This document shows positions 1-6,374 of a stretch of 7,452 nucleotides of DNA, piece after piece. The stretch lies in NCBI GenBank assembly GCA_937922105.1, contig CAKZVN010000305.1, positions 1 through 7,452 of the forward strand, read 5' to 3'. The stretch is from an uncultured Litorilinea sp. (GTDB taxonomy: Bacteria; Chloroflexota; Anaerolineae; Caldilineales; Caldilineaceae). The position numbers and the translations under genes were made by a program. Within the stretch, counting starts at the first letter, position 1, and every line of letters begins with the position of its first letter. Under the pieces are notes generated by a model, which saw nothing but the letters and a program-made list of their open reading frames with translations, was not told the DNA's origin and did no database searches.

Positions 1-656
1 GACCGGGGCTGCGCCTGCTCTTCCCCGGCACCCGTCACCCCAACCCCGTGATGTCCGAGATGCCTTCCCAGGTGCAAGCTGCGCGGCAGCTCGCCGAGTC
101 GCTGGGCCTGTTGGATCGCCATGTCATTTTCGGAGATTGGGTGGACTATGCGGATTGGCCCAATGTGCTCCTGGAAAGCGACGTTGCCGTGAGTTTGCAC
201 CAAGCCAGCATCGAGACGCGGTTGGCCTTTCGCAGTCGTACGCTGGAAACCATCTGGGCCGGACTGCCGGTGGTGGCGGCCCACGGCGACGCCACCGCAG
301 ACCTGGTAGCGTCCTATGGCGTCGGTCGCGTGGTGCCTCCCGGTGACGACGCTGCGGTTGCCGACGCCATCGGCGCGCTGCTGGACGCGCCGCCGGAACC
401 GGCAGCCTTTGCGCGCGCCCGCGCCGATCTTACCTGGGAGCAAGCCGCCGCGCCGCTGATTGCCTTTTGCCGCGCGCCCCGCCGTGCACCCGACCGCCCC
501 GGCTGGCTCCCTCCACCTGCCGACACGTTGCGCTTGGCAGAGGCCGAGAGCAATCTAGCCGCAGCCCAGGACCTCATCGCTCGCTATGAGCAGGGTCGCT
601 TCATACGTTTCATGCGCGGCCTGTCACAGCTGCGCCGCAGCCTCTTTCCCTCTTAA
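1..656 (+). CDS. GT-B glycosyltransferase, C-terminal part (5' end outside window)
   Basis: The reading frame is already open at the window edge (first whole codon at 3), so the GTG at 48 is internal. The 217 visible residues cover the nucleotide-sugar-binding C-terminal half of a GT-B enzyme that should transfer a sugar from an activated donor to a glycan at the cytoplasmic membrane face. Visible landmarks, numbered from the first whole codon: LRLLFPGTRHPN (3-14), VIFGDWVDY (41-49), a run of candidate acceptor/donor-loop residues SIETRLAFRSRTLE (69-82), then WAGLPVVAAHGDATADLV (85-102) and a VVPPGD turn (110-115). The usual GT4 E-x7-E pair is not present in canonical form; E71 and E82 are eleven residues apart. 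After a proline-rich linker (158-173) comes a helical tail (174-217), alanine/glutamate-rich then basic (YEQGRFIRFMRGL), possibly membrane-associating. The gene ends TAA and converges on the secreted-protein gene. The substrate is unknown; the family call is good, the specificity open. Confidence 0.82.
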   Translation, partial: PGLRLLFPGTRHPNPVMSEMPSQVQAARQLAESLGLLDRHVIFGDWVDYADWPNVLLESDVAVSLHQASIETRLAFRSRTLETIWAGLPVVAAHGDATADLVASYGVGRVVPPGDDAAVADAIGALLDAPPEPAAFARARADLTWEQAAAPLIAFCRAPRRAPDRPGWLPPPADTLRLAEAESNLAAAQDLIARYEQGRFIRFMRGLSQLRRSLFPS

Positions 657-752
657 CCCGGCGTCGAGAGACGGGTCGTCTCTGCAAAATGTCATGCTGA
701 GCCGCTAGGCTGCCTACTCTGGCGTCGCGATCTTGCAGACACGACCTAGCGG
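657..752. repeat. Convergent intergenic gap with inverted repeats; possible degenerate dispersed repeat
   Basis: This short gap between two convergent genes contains three inverted repeats. AGAGACG (667-673) and CGTCTCT (677-683) form a 7-bp hairpin with a 3-nt loop. TCTGCAA (681-687) pairs with TTGCAGA (733-739). CCGCTAGG (702-709) pairs with CCTAGCGG (745-752), whose second arm includes the stop codon of the minus-strand gene. A 7-bp direct repeat GGCGTCG occurs at 660-666 and 721-727. The segments GTCATGCTGAGC (691-702) and GATCTTGCAGACACGACC (729-746) resemble, from memory, the ends of a dispersed intergenic repeat common in several bacterial genomes including Chloroflexota; this is recall, not a search. 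The structures could help terminate both transcripts, but neither strand has a T-run after a stem, so a standard intrinsic terminator is not supported. Confidence 0.4.
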
Positions 753-3700
753 AGCAGCGCAGGCAGCGCGGTCTGATAGACCTGCTCCACCACGCGCAGG
801 GTGATGGTCGCCGACTGCTCGATCTGAACTTGGACGCCCGACATGCGCACGCTCAGCATGATCGAGTAGTTGCCCTTCGGCAAGCTGCGCAAATCCACCG
901 TGCTGACGGTCAAGACGACCGATTGCTCCGGGTCCAACGTACCGGAATTGGGCGTAAGACGCAGCACGCTGTCCATGTTGTCTATACTGCCCGCGCTGCT
1001 GCCTTCGCGGTTGAGCACCGCCTGCCAGGAGAAGGGCACGGTCCCGGTGTTTTGCAGCACCAACTGGATGGTGCGCGAGGTAGCGCTCCCGCGTTGCACG
1101 ATCAATTGGACTTGCGGCGGTGTGAGCGCCATCCCCGGTCCCAGGCGTCGCTGCGTGTCCACCAATTCCAAGTCGCGGGCAAAATCGCCGTCGCCCAGCG
1201 GTGGCGGAGCGAAGTTCAATGGAGCCGCCGCGCCTCCTGCATGAATCCCGCCGAAACGGTCCAGCAGGTAGTAGCCTTGCCCGTCATCGGTCAGCTCGAA
1301 ATCGCGCGCCCAATCCTCGCCGTTGCGGATCGCATACTTGGGCGCTAATTCCGGCGCGTTGCCGCCCCGCCAAAGCCTGCCCGAACGTTCCAGCAAGTAG
1401 TAGCCGCGCCCGTCTGCGGTCATCTTGATGCGGACGATCCCGTCATAGCCCAGGGGCAACCCGCCGGGTTGAGCCAGCGCGGGCGCATTGCCGCCGGTAT
1501 AGACGCGCCCGGAACCGTCCACTACATAGACGCCGCGACCATCGGGCGTCAAAGCCAGCGAACGCGCCATAATACCGCGCGGGGTCGCCGGGTTAAACGA
1601 CTTGTCGCAGTGGTCGGTGTTGCACCCATAGACCGTGCCGTCACCCAGGAGGACCCAGTAGGAGATCCCGTCCGGGCCGAGAACAATCTCCTGGGGATTG
1701 GGCTGCCAGCCGCGGTTGGGCAACGGGAAGATGCTGCCCCCGCGCCAGAAGCCGCCATAGTTGTCCATCATGTAGTAACCGCGCTTGGCATTGGTCAATT
1801 TGAGGATGCGCGCGGCGGGCCAGTTGGTGAATTGTGCGCCGTCGCCGGCCAAATGCGTGGGAGGCAACGGGGAGGCCAAGCCGCCGGGGAAGATGCCGGC
1901 GGCAGTGAGGACCTGCAGCGCAGGCTGGTTGCTGCTTTTGACCTTGTGCGACACCAGCCGTCCAAAAGGTGTGCCGCCCGCGTGCATGCGCCACGCCGTC
2001 GGGTAATAGCCCGGTGTCTCCGGCGCAGTGAGGGTCAGCGCAAAGGTGACGCGCTCACCGGGCGCAACATTGCGCGGCAGTGGGATTTGGTTGCGCGCTG
2101 TGAGAGGCGCGGGATTGCCCACCGCAGCCAAGACTACCTGCCCGGCGATCCACACGTCGCGCCCGGTGTTCTTCATGGTAATCTCGACTTGGCGCGCCTC
2201 GCCTTGTAAGAGCACATTGGGCAGCGTATGACTCACCACCTGCGCGTCCAACGCGGGGGTGGGCCGGTACCAGTTGGTGTGGGCTGCGTCACGACCGAAC
2301 ATGGGCCATGGCGTGTTGGCGGGCGTCGCTGCGGCGGGCAAACGCCAGTAGACGATCTGGGCCTGGCGACCGCTGTTGTTGGCGCTGGCAAGCACCAATT
2401 CCAGTTTACCGTCGCCGTCAATGTCACCGACCGCGGCGGCATTGTCCGCGGTGGTATAGCCGCTGACATAAGCCGGACGCGGATCGCCAGGGAAGCGTTG
2501 CGCGGTGAGTTGTGTGCCGTTGCGCCCATCCAAGATCACGCTATCCCACAGCACGTTGGCATAGACCATGAGTTGGTTGGTGGTATAGGCCGCGACGATT
2601 GGCGAGCCGATCAGCGACACGGGGTTGGCATTGCCCTGGAAGTTCTCGGGCACGCGCGACCAAAGCTCCGACCCGTTGTGCCGCCAGACATAAACGCGCT
2701 TACCGCCCGCGCCGTAGGCGACCACCTCCAGCTTGCCGTCGCCGGTCAAGTCGGCGAGGGCCGGGCTGCTGTGGACAAAGCCGTCAGTGCGCGCCGACCA
2801 CTTGAGTGTGCCGTCGGGGTTCCAGACATAGATGCGATGGCCCGCGTCAATATGGTCGCGGAAGAAGTCGCCCGTACCGTGGACAATCTCCAGGCGACCG
2901 TCACCGTCTAAATCACCGACCGCCGGGGAAGAAAAGATCACTTGGTGGATAAACTGGGGCCAACCAGGATAAAGGGAACCGTCGGCGCGGTAGACATAGA
3001 TGGCGCCGCCGTTGGGTGTGTTGAAGGGCGGGCCTTCCACATGGGTGTCCACGCCGATGATGATCTCCAGCAGCCCGTCGTTGTCCAAGTCTGCCAGCGC
3101 GGGTGAAGTCCACACCGTATCGCGCACGAACTGGGGCCAGCCGGGCATGAGCATGCCGTCATGGCGGAAGACATAGACGCGGTGGTCGAAACTGCCGAAG
3201 ACGATCTCCAAAAAGCCGTCGTTGTCCAGGTCGCCCAGCGCAGGTGCGCCCACCACGCCGTCGCTGTAGCCGTCCGGGCGCAGATTGGTGCCCGTGTGGT
3301 CATAGGTCACATAGTGCCAGAGCTTGCGCCCGTTGCGGTCCAAGACCACAATGCCGCCCATGGTGTTGCGTCCGGGCATGCCGGGTGTTTCGGGAAAGAC
3401 CTCGCCCACCGGGACCACGACCTCCATCTTGCCGTCACCGTTCAGATCAGCCACGGAGATCGCGCCGCGAATGGCAGTCGGCCCACCCAGGGCCTGAGAC
3501 GTATCATAGCTCCACAGGAGCAAAATGCGCCCACCCTCGAAGTGGGTTGCCACAACCTTGCCGTCGTCGGTGCCCACCAGGACATTCAACTTGCCGTCGC
3601 CGTTGAGGTCCACGAGCGTGGGCGGTGAGTATTTGATGGGGCCGTGCCCCGGCAAGTCCAGAATCCCGTTGGGGCGCAGCGGGTCGGCGAGGGCTTGGCC

Positions 3701-3838
3701 CGGCGGCAACCCCGCCCACAACACCATTGCCAACACAAACAGAGCTACAACCTTCCCTGCACACCGGCGAATCGAGCACACCCCGTGTGGGCGTGCGCCG
3801 GTGTGCGATGATTGAGTCGGCAGAGCTGATGATCGCAT
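746..3838 (-). CDS. Secreted multidomain protein: VCBS/FG-GAP seven-bladed propeller, NBR1-like Ig domain, second propeller-like array, C-terminal Ig-like domain
   Basis: A 1030-residue exported protein, probably on the cell surface or in the matrix; no enzyme motif is seen. Residues count from ATG at 3838. A signal peptide (basic RRCAGK, hydrophobic core, predicted cut after ALA at about 51) precedes seven FG-GAP/VCBS repeats (about 70-505) with calcium loops DLNGDG (77, 131), DLDNDG (203, 250), DLDGDG (309), DLTGDG (363) and DIDGDG (472), as in an integrin-type seven-bladed propeller; the motif WPMFGRDAAHTNW (511-523) closes it. An NBR1-type Ig-like domain follows (526-629: NTGRDVW, PGERVTF, PGYYPTAWRM). 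Then five repeats of about 43 residues (677-869; GYYMMDNYGG, GYYLLERSG, GYYLLDRFGG) look like a second propeller, and an Ig-like/BACON-type domain (about 905-1020: LQNTGTVPFSW, LTPNSGTLDP) ends in ALPALLR. The start is uncertain: ATG 3838 has GGGGAAGG 4 nt upstream; GTG 3781 would give a tidier 32-residue signal peptide but no clear ribosome site; GTG 3916 also has none and is disfavoured. A partner role with the upstream glycosyltransferases is inferred from position only. Confidence 0.9.
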   Translation of the reverse strand: MRSSALPTQSSHTGARPHGVCSIRRCAGKVVALFVLAMVLWAGLPPGQALADPLRPNGILDLPGHGPIKYSPPTLVDLNGDGKLNVLVGTDDGKVVATHFEGGRILLLWSYDTSQALGGPTAIRGAISVADLNGDGKMEVVVPVGEVFPETPGMPGRNTMGGIVVLDRNGRKLWHYVTYDHTGTNLRPDGYSDGVVGAPALGDLDNDGFLEIVFGSFDHRVYVFRHDGMLMPGWPQFVRDTVWTSPALADLDNDGLLEIIIGVDTHVEGPPFNTPNGGAIYVYRADGSLYPGWPQFIHQVIFSSPAVGDLDGDGRLEIVHGTGDFFRDHIDAGHRIYVWNPDGTLKWSARTDGFVHSSPALADLTGDGKLEVVAYGAGGKRVYVWRHNGSELWSRVPENFQGNANPVSLIGSPIVAAYTTNQLMVYANVLWDSVILDGRNGTQLTAQRFPGDPRPAYVSGYTTADNAAAVGDIDGDGKLELVLASANNSGRQAQIVYWRLPAAATPANTPWPMFGRDAAHTNWYRPTPALDAQVVSHTLPNVLLQGEARQVEITMKNTGRDVWIAGQVVLAAVGNPAPLTARNQIPLPRNVAPGERVTFALTLTAPETPGYYPTAWRMHAGGTPFGRLVSHKVKSSNQPALQVLTAAGIFPGGLASPLPPTHLAGDGAQFTNWPAARILKLTNAKRGYYMMDNYGGFWRGGSIFPLPNRGWQPNPQEIVLGPDGISYWVLLGDGTVYGCNTDHCDKSFNPATPRGIMARSLALTPDGRGVYVVDGSGRVYTGGNAPALAQPGGLPLGYDGIVRIKMTADGRGYYLLERSGRLWRGGNAPELAPKYAIRNGEDWARDFELTDDGQGYYLLDRFGGIHAGGAAAPLNFAPPPLGDGDFARDLELVDTQRRLGPGMALTPPQVQLIVQRGSATSRTIQLVLQNTGTVPFSWQAVLNREGSSAGSIDNMDSVLRLTPNSGTLDPEQSVVLTVSTVDLRSLPKGNYSIMLSVRMSGVQVQIEQSATITLRVVEQVYQTALPALLR
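3759..3806. repeat. 11-bp perfect inverted repeat inside the 5' coding end
   Basis: GCACACCGGCG (3759-3769) is the exact reverse complement of CGCCGGTGTGC (3796-3806). A smaller stem CACAC (3777-3781) / GTGTG (3785-3789) sits in the loop, so the segment could fold as a cruciform or an mRNA hairpin. A third copy of the first ten bases, GCACACCGGC, lies at 3918-3927. The repeat spans the alternative GTG start at 3781 and the codons just before the signal peptide core, so it could be a protein-binding site or an mRNA structure affecting initiation. Its function is not known. Confidence 0.5.
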
Positions 3839-3842
3839 CACG

Positions 3843-3866
3843 CCTTCCCCGCCAAGCGCTGGCGGG
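3843..3866 (-). promoter_or_regulatory. Ribosome-binding site with adjoining hairpin before ATG 3838
   Basis: On the minus strand GGGGAAGG (complement of 3843-3850) lies 4 nt before the ATG at 3838 and is the only Shine-Dalgarno-like run near any candidate start of this gene; it is why that start was chosen. A 7-bp hairpin, CCCGCCA (3848-3854) with TGGCGGG (3860-3866) and a 5-nt loop, overlaps the first three bases of the site and might limit ribosome access. Confidence 0.45.
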
Positions 3867-3922
3867 TGCTCGCGCTCGGCAAACCGTGCCTGCCCCTGCC
3901 TAAGTGGCGCTGTCACAGCACA

Positions 3923-3949
3923 CCGGCTCGCCGCACGTTGCGGCGCCGG
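3923..3949 (-). repeat. Strong bulged hairpin in the leader
   Basis: CGCCGCA (3929-3935) pairs with TGCGGCG (3939-3945) around a 3-nt loop, and CCGG (3923-3926) extends the stem with CCGG (3946-3949) after a 2-nt bulge, giving eleven GC-rich pairs. No T-run follows on either strand, so it is not a standard intrinsic terminator. In the leader of the secreted-protein gene it could act as a stabilising or attenuating mRNA structure. Confidence 0.45.
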
Positions 3950-4007
3950 CAGGCAACCCCTAAGTTCATACTACAAGTGAGCGCGCCGGGCGGTTTCGTA
4001 CATGAAG

Positions 4008-4019
4008 ATCATGCATGAT
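4008..4019. promoter_or_regulatory. 12-bp perfect palindrome, candidate operator
   Basis: ATCATGCATGAT is a perfect 12-bp palindrome in an AT-richer patch of otherwise GC-rich DNA. It lies about 50-60 bp downstream of the candidate -10 box and about 170 bp before the chosen start of the secreted-protein gene. Its symmetry is typical of dimeric repressor sites, but the binding protein is unknown and no second copy was noticed in the window. Confidence 0.35.
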
Positions 4020-4076
4020 TCAACCATCGCCGCTGTCAGCCGGTGGGCAATCGCCTGCCCGACCTGCGCCGTCTCG

Positions 4077-4105
4077 ATTGTAGCATGGGGAAATGCGGGT
4101 GTTAT
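4077..4105 (-). promoter_or_regulatory. Candidate sigma-70-type promoter with extended -10
   Basis: Read on the minus strand, TACAAT (complement of 4077-4082) matches the -10 consensus at five of six positions and is preceded by TGC, an extended -10. ATAACA (complement of 4100-4105) lies 17 bp upstream and matches the -35 consensus TTGACA at four of six positions; it overlaps the TAA stop of the upstream glycosyltransferase gene. Transcription would begin near 4070 and give the secreted-protein gene a leader of roughly 230 nt. No experiment supports it; one good match in this length of sequence could arise by chance. Confidence 0.4.
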
Positions 4106-5262
4106 CGGTCGTTTGTCGCACGCATACTACGCAAAAACGCCACGTATTGCGCGGTCACCGTGGGCCACCGGTAGGCGCGCTCCACATAGCGCCGGCCCTG
4201 TTCGCCCAGACGGCGCGCCAGTTCCGGCTCGCTGCGCAGGACGCGCAGAGCTTCCACAAATTCCTCTGCGCTGTGATAGACCAAGCCGCCGTGCGAGCGC
4301 TGCGCTTGGCCTTTGAGCACCTCGGCCTGACCGTTCAGCAGCACAGGGCGCGCCAAAGCCCAGGCTTCCAACGTGACCAGCGACAAACTCTCATAAGGGG
4401 AGGGCATGATCAGCAACTCGGCATCGCGCAGCCAGGCAAAGCGCTCCTCCTGCATAAACCCCAGCGCCAGGATGTCGGGATGGCGCGGGACCGGCATGGT
4501 CGCGCCGCCGATCAAGACCAACTTGATCGGGTCGCCCGTCTCTTCCTTATAGCGCAAAAAGTAGGCAAAGAGTTCGCGACAGCCCTTGCTCTCGTCAATG
4601 CGCCCCAGGTAGAGCAGATAGGGTTCGCCCAGCGTAGGGATAGGCGGCGGGACCGGACGGTCAATGCCGACGCCCAAGACCACACCAGGGATATGCCGGT
4701 TCTGGAACAGCCGGCGCACCAGGTGGTCTTCTTCGGGCGAGTTGAAAATAAAGCCGCGCGGCAGGTTGAACAGGCTGCGAAAGATACTGAAGTGAATCCA
4801 CGGCTCGTCGTGCGCGGTGGGAAAGAGCAAACTCTTGTGGGGGACGATCTGCAAGCCCACATAGGTGGTGGCGTAGAGATAAGTAAAAAAGAGGAACAGA
4901 TCGTAGTCGTTCTGATGCGCGTGGATATAGTCAAAGAGGTCAGGCGTATCGGGGCCTTGCAGGGCCATCCACTGCACTTGGTCATAAAAGGAGGGAGAAC
5001 GGGCCAACAACTCGGCACTGGCGCGGTCGAAGCGCGCCACATCGCGCGGGGAGCGCACGGCAAAGCGGCGCACCGGCACCCCATTGATCTGCTCCAGACC
5101 GGGCGCATAATGATTCGCCCACGTCATGTACTCTTTGGCTGTGGTGGTCAAGACTTCGATCTGCACATAGGGCAACAGACGCTCGGCCAAGAGCCGCGCC
5201 TCCATCTCGGCCCCGCCGCTGATCTCCGTCCCATAGCGTTGCACCACAAACGCAACCCGCAT
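4102..5262 (-). CDS. GT4-family glycosyltransferase, paralogue of the first gene in the operon
   Basis: A 386-residue GT-B retaining glycosyltransferase expected to move a sugar from a nucleotide donor to a growing lipid-linked glycan at the inner membrane face. The N-terminal domain opens with MRVAFVVQRYG and the glycine loop EISGGAE (13-19), then EVLTT (36-40), INGVPVRRF (59-67), FFTYLYATTY (125-134) and the conserved TAHDEP (149-154). The C-terminal donor domain has LLYLGRIDESKG (216-227; R221 and K226 fit the phosphate-binding pair) and E291-x7-E299 within PYESLSLVTLEAW. The length is normal for GT4. The start at 5262 is favoured because the protein begins at the first beta strand there; the frame is open upstream to 5373 but that stretch overlaps the preceding gene and is arginine-rich. 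The preceding stop and this ATG are one base apart (TAAGATG), with weak GGAAAG 8 nt upstream, so translational coupling is likely. The exact sugar is unknown. Confidence 0.9.
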   Translation of the reverse strand: MRVAFVVQRYGTEISGGAEMEARLLAERLLPYVQIEVLTTTAKEYMTWANHYAPGLEQINGVPVRRFAVRSPRDVARFDRASAELLARSPSFYDQVQWMALQGPDTPDLFDYIHAHQNDYDLFLFFTYLYATTYVGLQIVPHKSLLFPTAHDEPWIHFSIFRSLFNLPRGFIFNSPEEDHLVRRLFQNRHIPGVVLGVGIDRPVPPPIPTLGEPYLLYLGRIDESKGCRELFAYFLRYKEETGDPIKLVLIGGATMPVPRHPDILALGFMQEERFAWLRDAELLIMPSPYESLSLVTLEAWALARPVLLNGQAEVLKGQAQRSHGGLVYHSAEEFVEALRVLRSEPELARRLGEQGRRYVERAYRWPTVTAQYVAFLRSMRATNDR

Positions 5263-5263
5263 C

Positions 5264-6370
5264 TTACCCGCTTTCCGGCAACGTGACGCCCGCTTGGGCC
5301 AACACAGCCGCCAACGCAGCCTGGGCACGCGCCGGGGCAAACGCTGCCAGCCGCGCGCGCTGTCCGGCGACAATAGCCGCGCGCAGGTCCTCCGCTGTCA
5401 GCAATTCGTGGATCATCTCGGCAATGACCGCGGGCGTCTTTTGCTTGATCAAAATACCCGCGTCGCCCAGCGTATCCGGCACACCGGTCGCAGCGTGGGC
5501 GACTACAGGCACGTCGTAGTGCATGGCTTCCACCAGCGGGATGCAAAAGCCCTCATGCTCGCTCATGGAGACATAGACATCAGCCATTTCGTAAAACGCG
5601 GCCAAGCCGTCCGCGGCGGCGTAATGACCGGCAAAAGCCACCGCGCCGTCCAGCCCTAGCCGGGTCACCTGGCGATAGAGGCTGTCCACATAGGGTTGCA
5701 GCCCCTCACCGGTGCCGACCAAGATCAACCGCGAGGCAGGCTGCATCCAGGCGTGGTAATAGTAAAACGCGTTGATGGCGTCGTGGATGCACTTGTTGGG
5801 GGCCAATCGCCCGATATAAAGCCACGTCGTGCCGGACCACTCGCCATAGCGCGCGCGAATGGCGTCTGCGCCCGGGCTACGCAGCCCCGCGTCCAGATCG
5901 TCGAAGCGCACCCAGTAGGGTGCTACGCCCAGCACCGCAAAGCCCATGGCGCGCAACTCCGCGGCGTTGTAGGCCGACGCAGCAATCGCAGGAAAGCGCG
6001 TCGCCAGTTGAGCCAGCGCCGTGCGTGCCTGTTGCAGTTGGCGCGCCAGTTCGCCGTTGACGCGGTAAAAATAATGCGCGGGCGTGATGTTGTGATAATA
6101 GAGCAGCACGCGGTCGGGCAAGGTCTGGGCGAAGTCGTTGATCTCGCCACCGATGGAATAGTGCAGCAGCGCCAGGTTACCCGCGTGCTGGACGCGACGA
6201 TATTCGGTATAGGGGCGGCAGTACTTCTCCAGCTTGGGGTGCCAGCGCTCGGCGAAGATTTCCGAGCGAAAGCCCCACGCGCGAAAACGCGCCTGCAACG
6301 CCAGCACGTGGTTGCCGATGGCGTCGCCATAGCCCAGCGTGGGTAACAGTTGGTGGATCGCGGCGGGCAT
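5264..6370 (-). CDS. GT4-family glycosyltransferase (GDAIGN-type subfamily)
   Basis: A 368-residue GT-B glycosyltransferase from a different subfamily from its two neighbours. The N-terminal domain shows HQLLPTLGYGDAIGNHV (6-22), SEIFAERWHP (36-45), LLHYSIGGEINDF (68-80) and YYHNITPAHYF (91-101), an order common in group 1 transferases of bacterial polysaccharide loci. The donor domain has YIGRLAPNK (185-193; R188 and K193 fit the phosphate-binding pair), LILVGTGEG (215-223) and E273-x7-E281 in HEGFCIPLVEAM, followed by VPVVAHAATGVPDTLGDAG (287-305), all typical of active GT4 enzymes. An alanine-rich helix and short PESG end close the protein. The ATG has a strong AAGGAG site 4 nt upstream. 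It starts 15 nt after the previous gene and ends 1 nt before the next, so the three GT genes should share one transcript. The donor and acceptor are unknown. Confidence 0.92.
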   Translation of the reverse strand: MPAAIHQLLPTLGYGDAIGNHVLALQARFRAWGFRSEIFAERWHPKLEKYCRPYTEYRRVQHAGNLALLHYSIGGEINDFAQTLPDRVLLYYHNITPAHYFYRVNGELARQLQQARTALAQLATRFPAIAASAYNAAELRAMGFAVLGVAPYWVRFDDLDAGLRSPGADAIRARYGEWSGTTWLYIGRLAPNKCIHDAINAFYYYHAWMQPASRLILVGTGEGLQPYVDSLYRQVTRLGLDGAVAFAGHYAAADGLAAFYEMADVYVSMSEHEGFCIPLVEAMHYDVPVVAHAATGVPDTLGDAGILIKQKTPAVIAEMIHELLTAEDLRAAIVAGQRARLAAFAPARAQAALAAVLAQAGVTLPESG

Positions 6371-6374
6371 TTCT

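Larger units (their letters stand above)
3839..4101 (-). promoter_or_regulatory. 263-bp intergenic leader upstream of the secreted-protein gene
   Basis: This is the only sizeable gap in the minus-strand series, separating the glycosyltransferase operon from the secreted-protein gene. I find no convincing gene in it; the small open frames here lack ribosome sites. It holds a candidate promoter at its upstream end, a 12-bp palindrome, a strong 11-bp bulged hairpin, a long-range 8-bp inverted repeat (TGCCTGCC 3887-3894 with GGCAGGCA 3948-3955) and a start-proximal hairpin, listed separately. No riboswitch consensus that I know matches. The arrangement suggests independent transcription of the downstream gene with a structured 5' leader of about 230 nt. 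Confidence 0.45.

Noticed and set aside
661..690. Intrinsic terminator for the convergent genes
   Set aside because: The 7-bp hairpin is real but no T-run follows on either strand, so it was described as an inverted repeat only.
830..1348. Plus-strand frame of 172 codons, with others at 1469-2209, 2228-2911 and 3161-3628
   Set aside because: All are antisense to the secreted propeller protein, whose repeats and domains are unmistakable; their translations have no motif.
746..3838. PQQ-dependent dehydrogenase or other enzyme
   Set aside because: The repeats carry calcium loops of the FG-GAP/VCBS type and lack the PQQ tryptophan-docking motifs; no catalytic motif was seen.
3923..3960. Cobalamin-type riboswitch suggested by CCGCAACGTG
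   Set aside because: The rest of the consensus, including the B12 box, is absent and the downstream gene is not a vitamin B12 gene.
3839..4101. Tiny minus-strand peptides of 15 to 18 codons in the leader
   Set aside because: No Shine-Dalgarno site before either, and no expected composition; chance frames are as likely.
4002..4316. Small plus-strand open frame starting in the leader
   Set aside because: It has no clear ribosome site, runs into antisense of the glycosyltransferase and shows no conserved feature.
4093..5286. Long plus-strand open frame of 397 codons
   Set aside because: It is antisense to a glycosyltransferase with clear motifs, has a histidine/glutamine/arginine-rich composition and no recognisable domain; high GC content keeps the opposite frame open.
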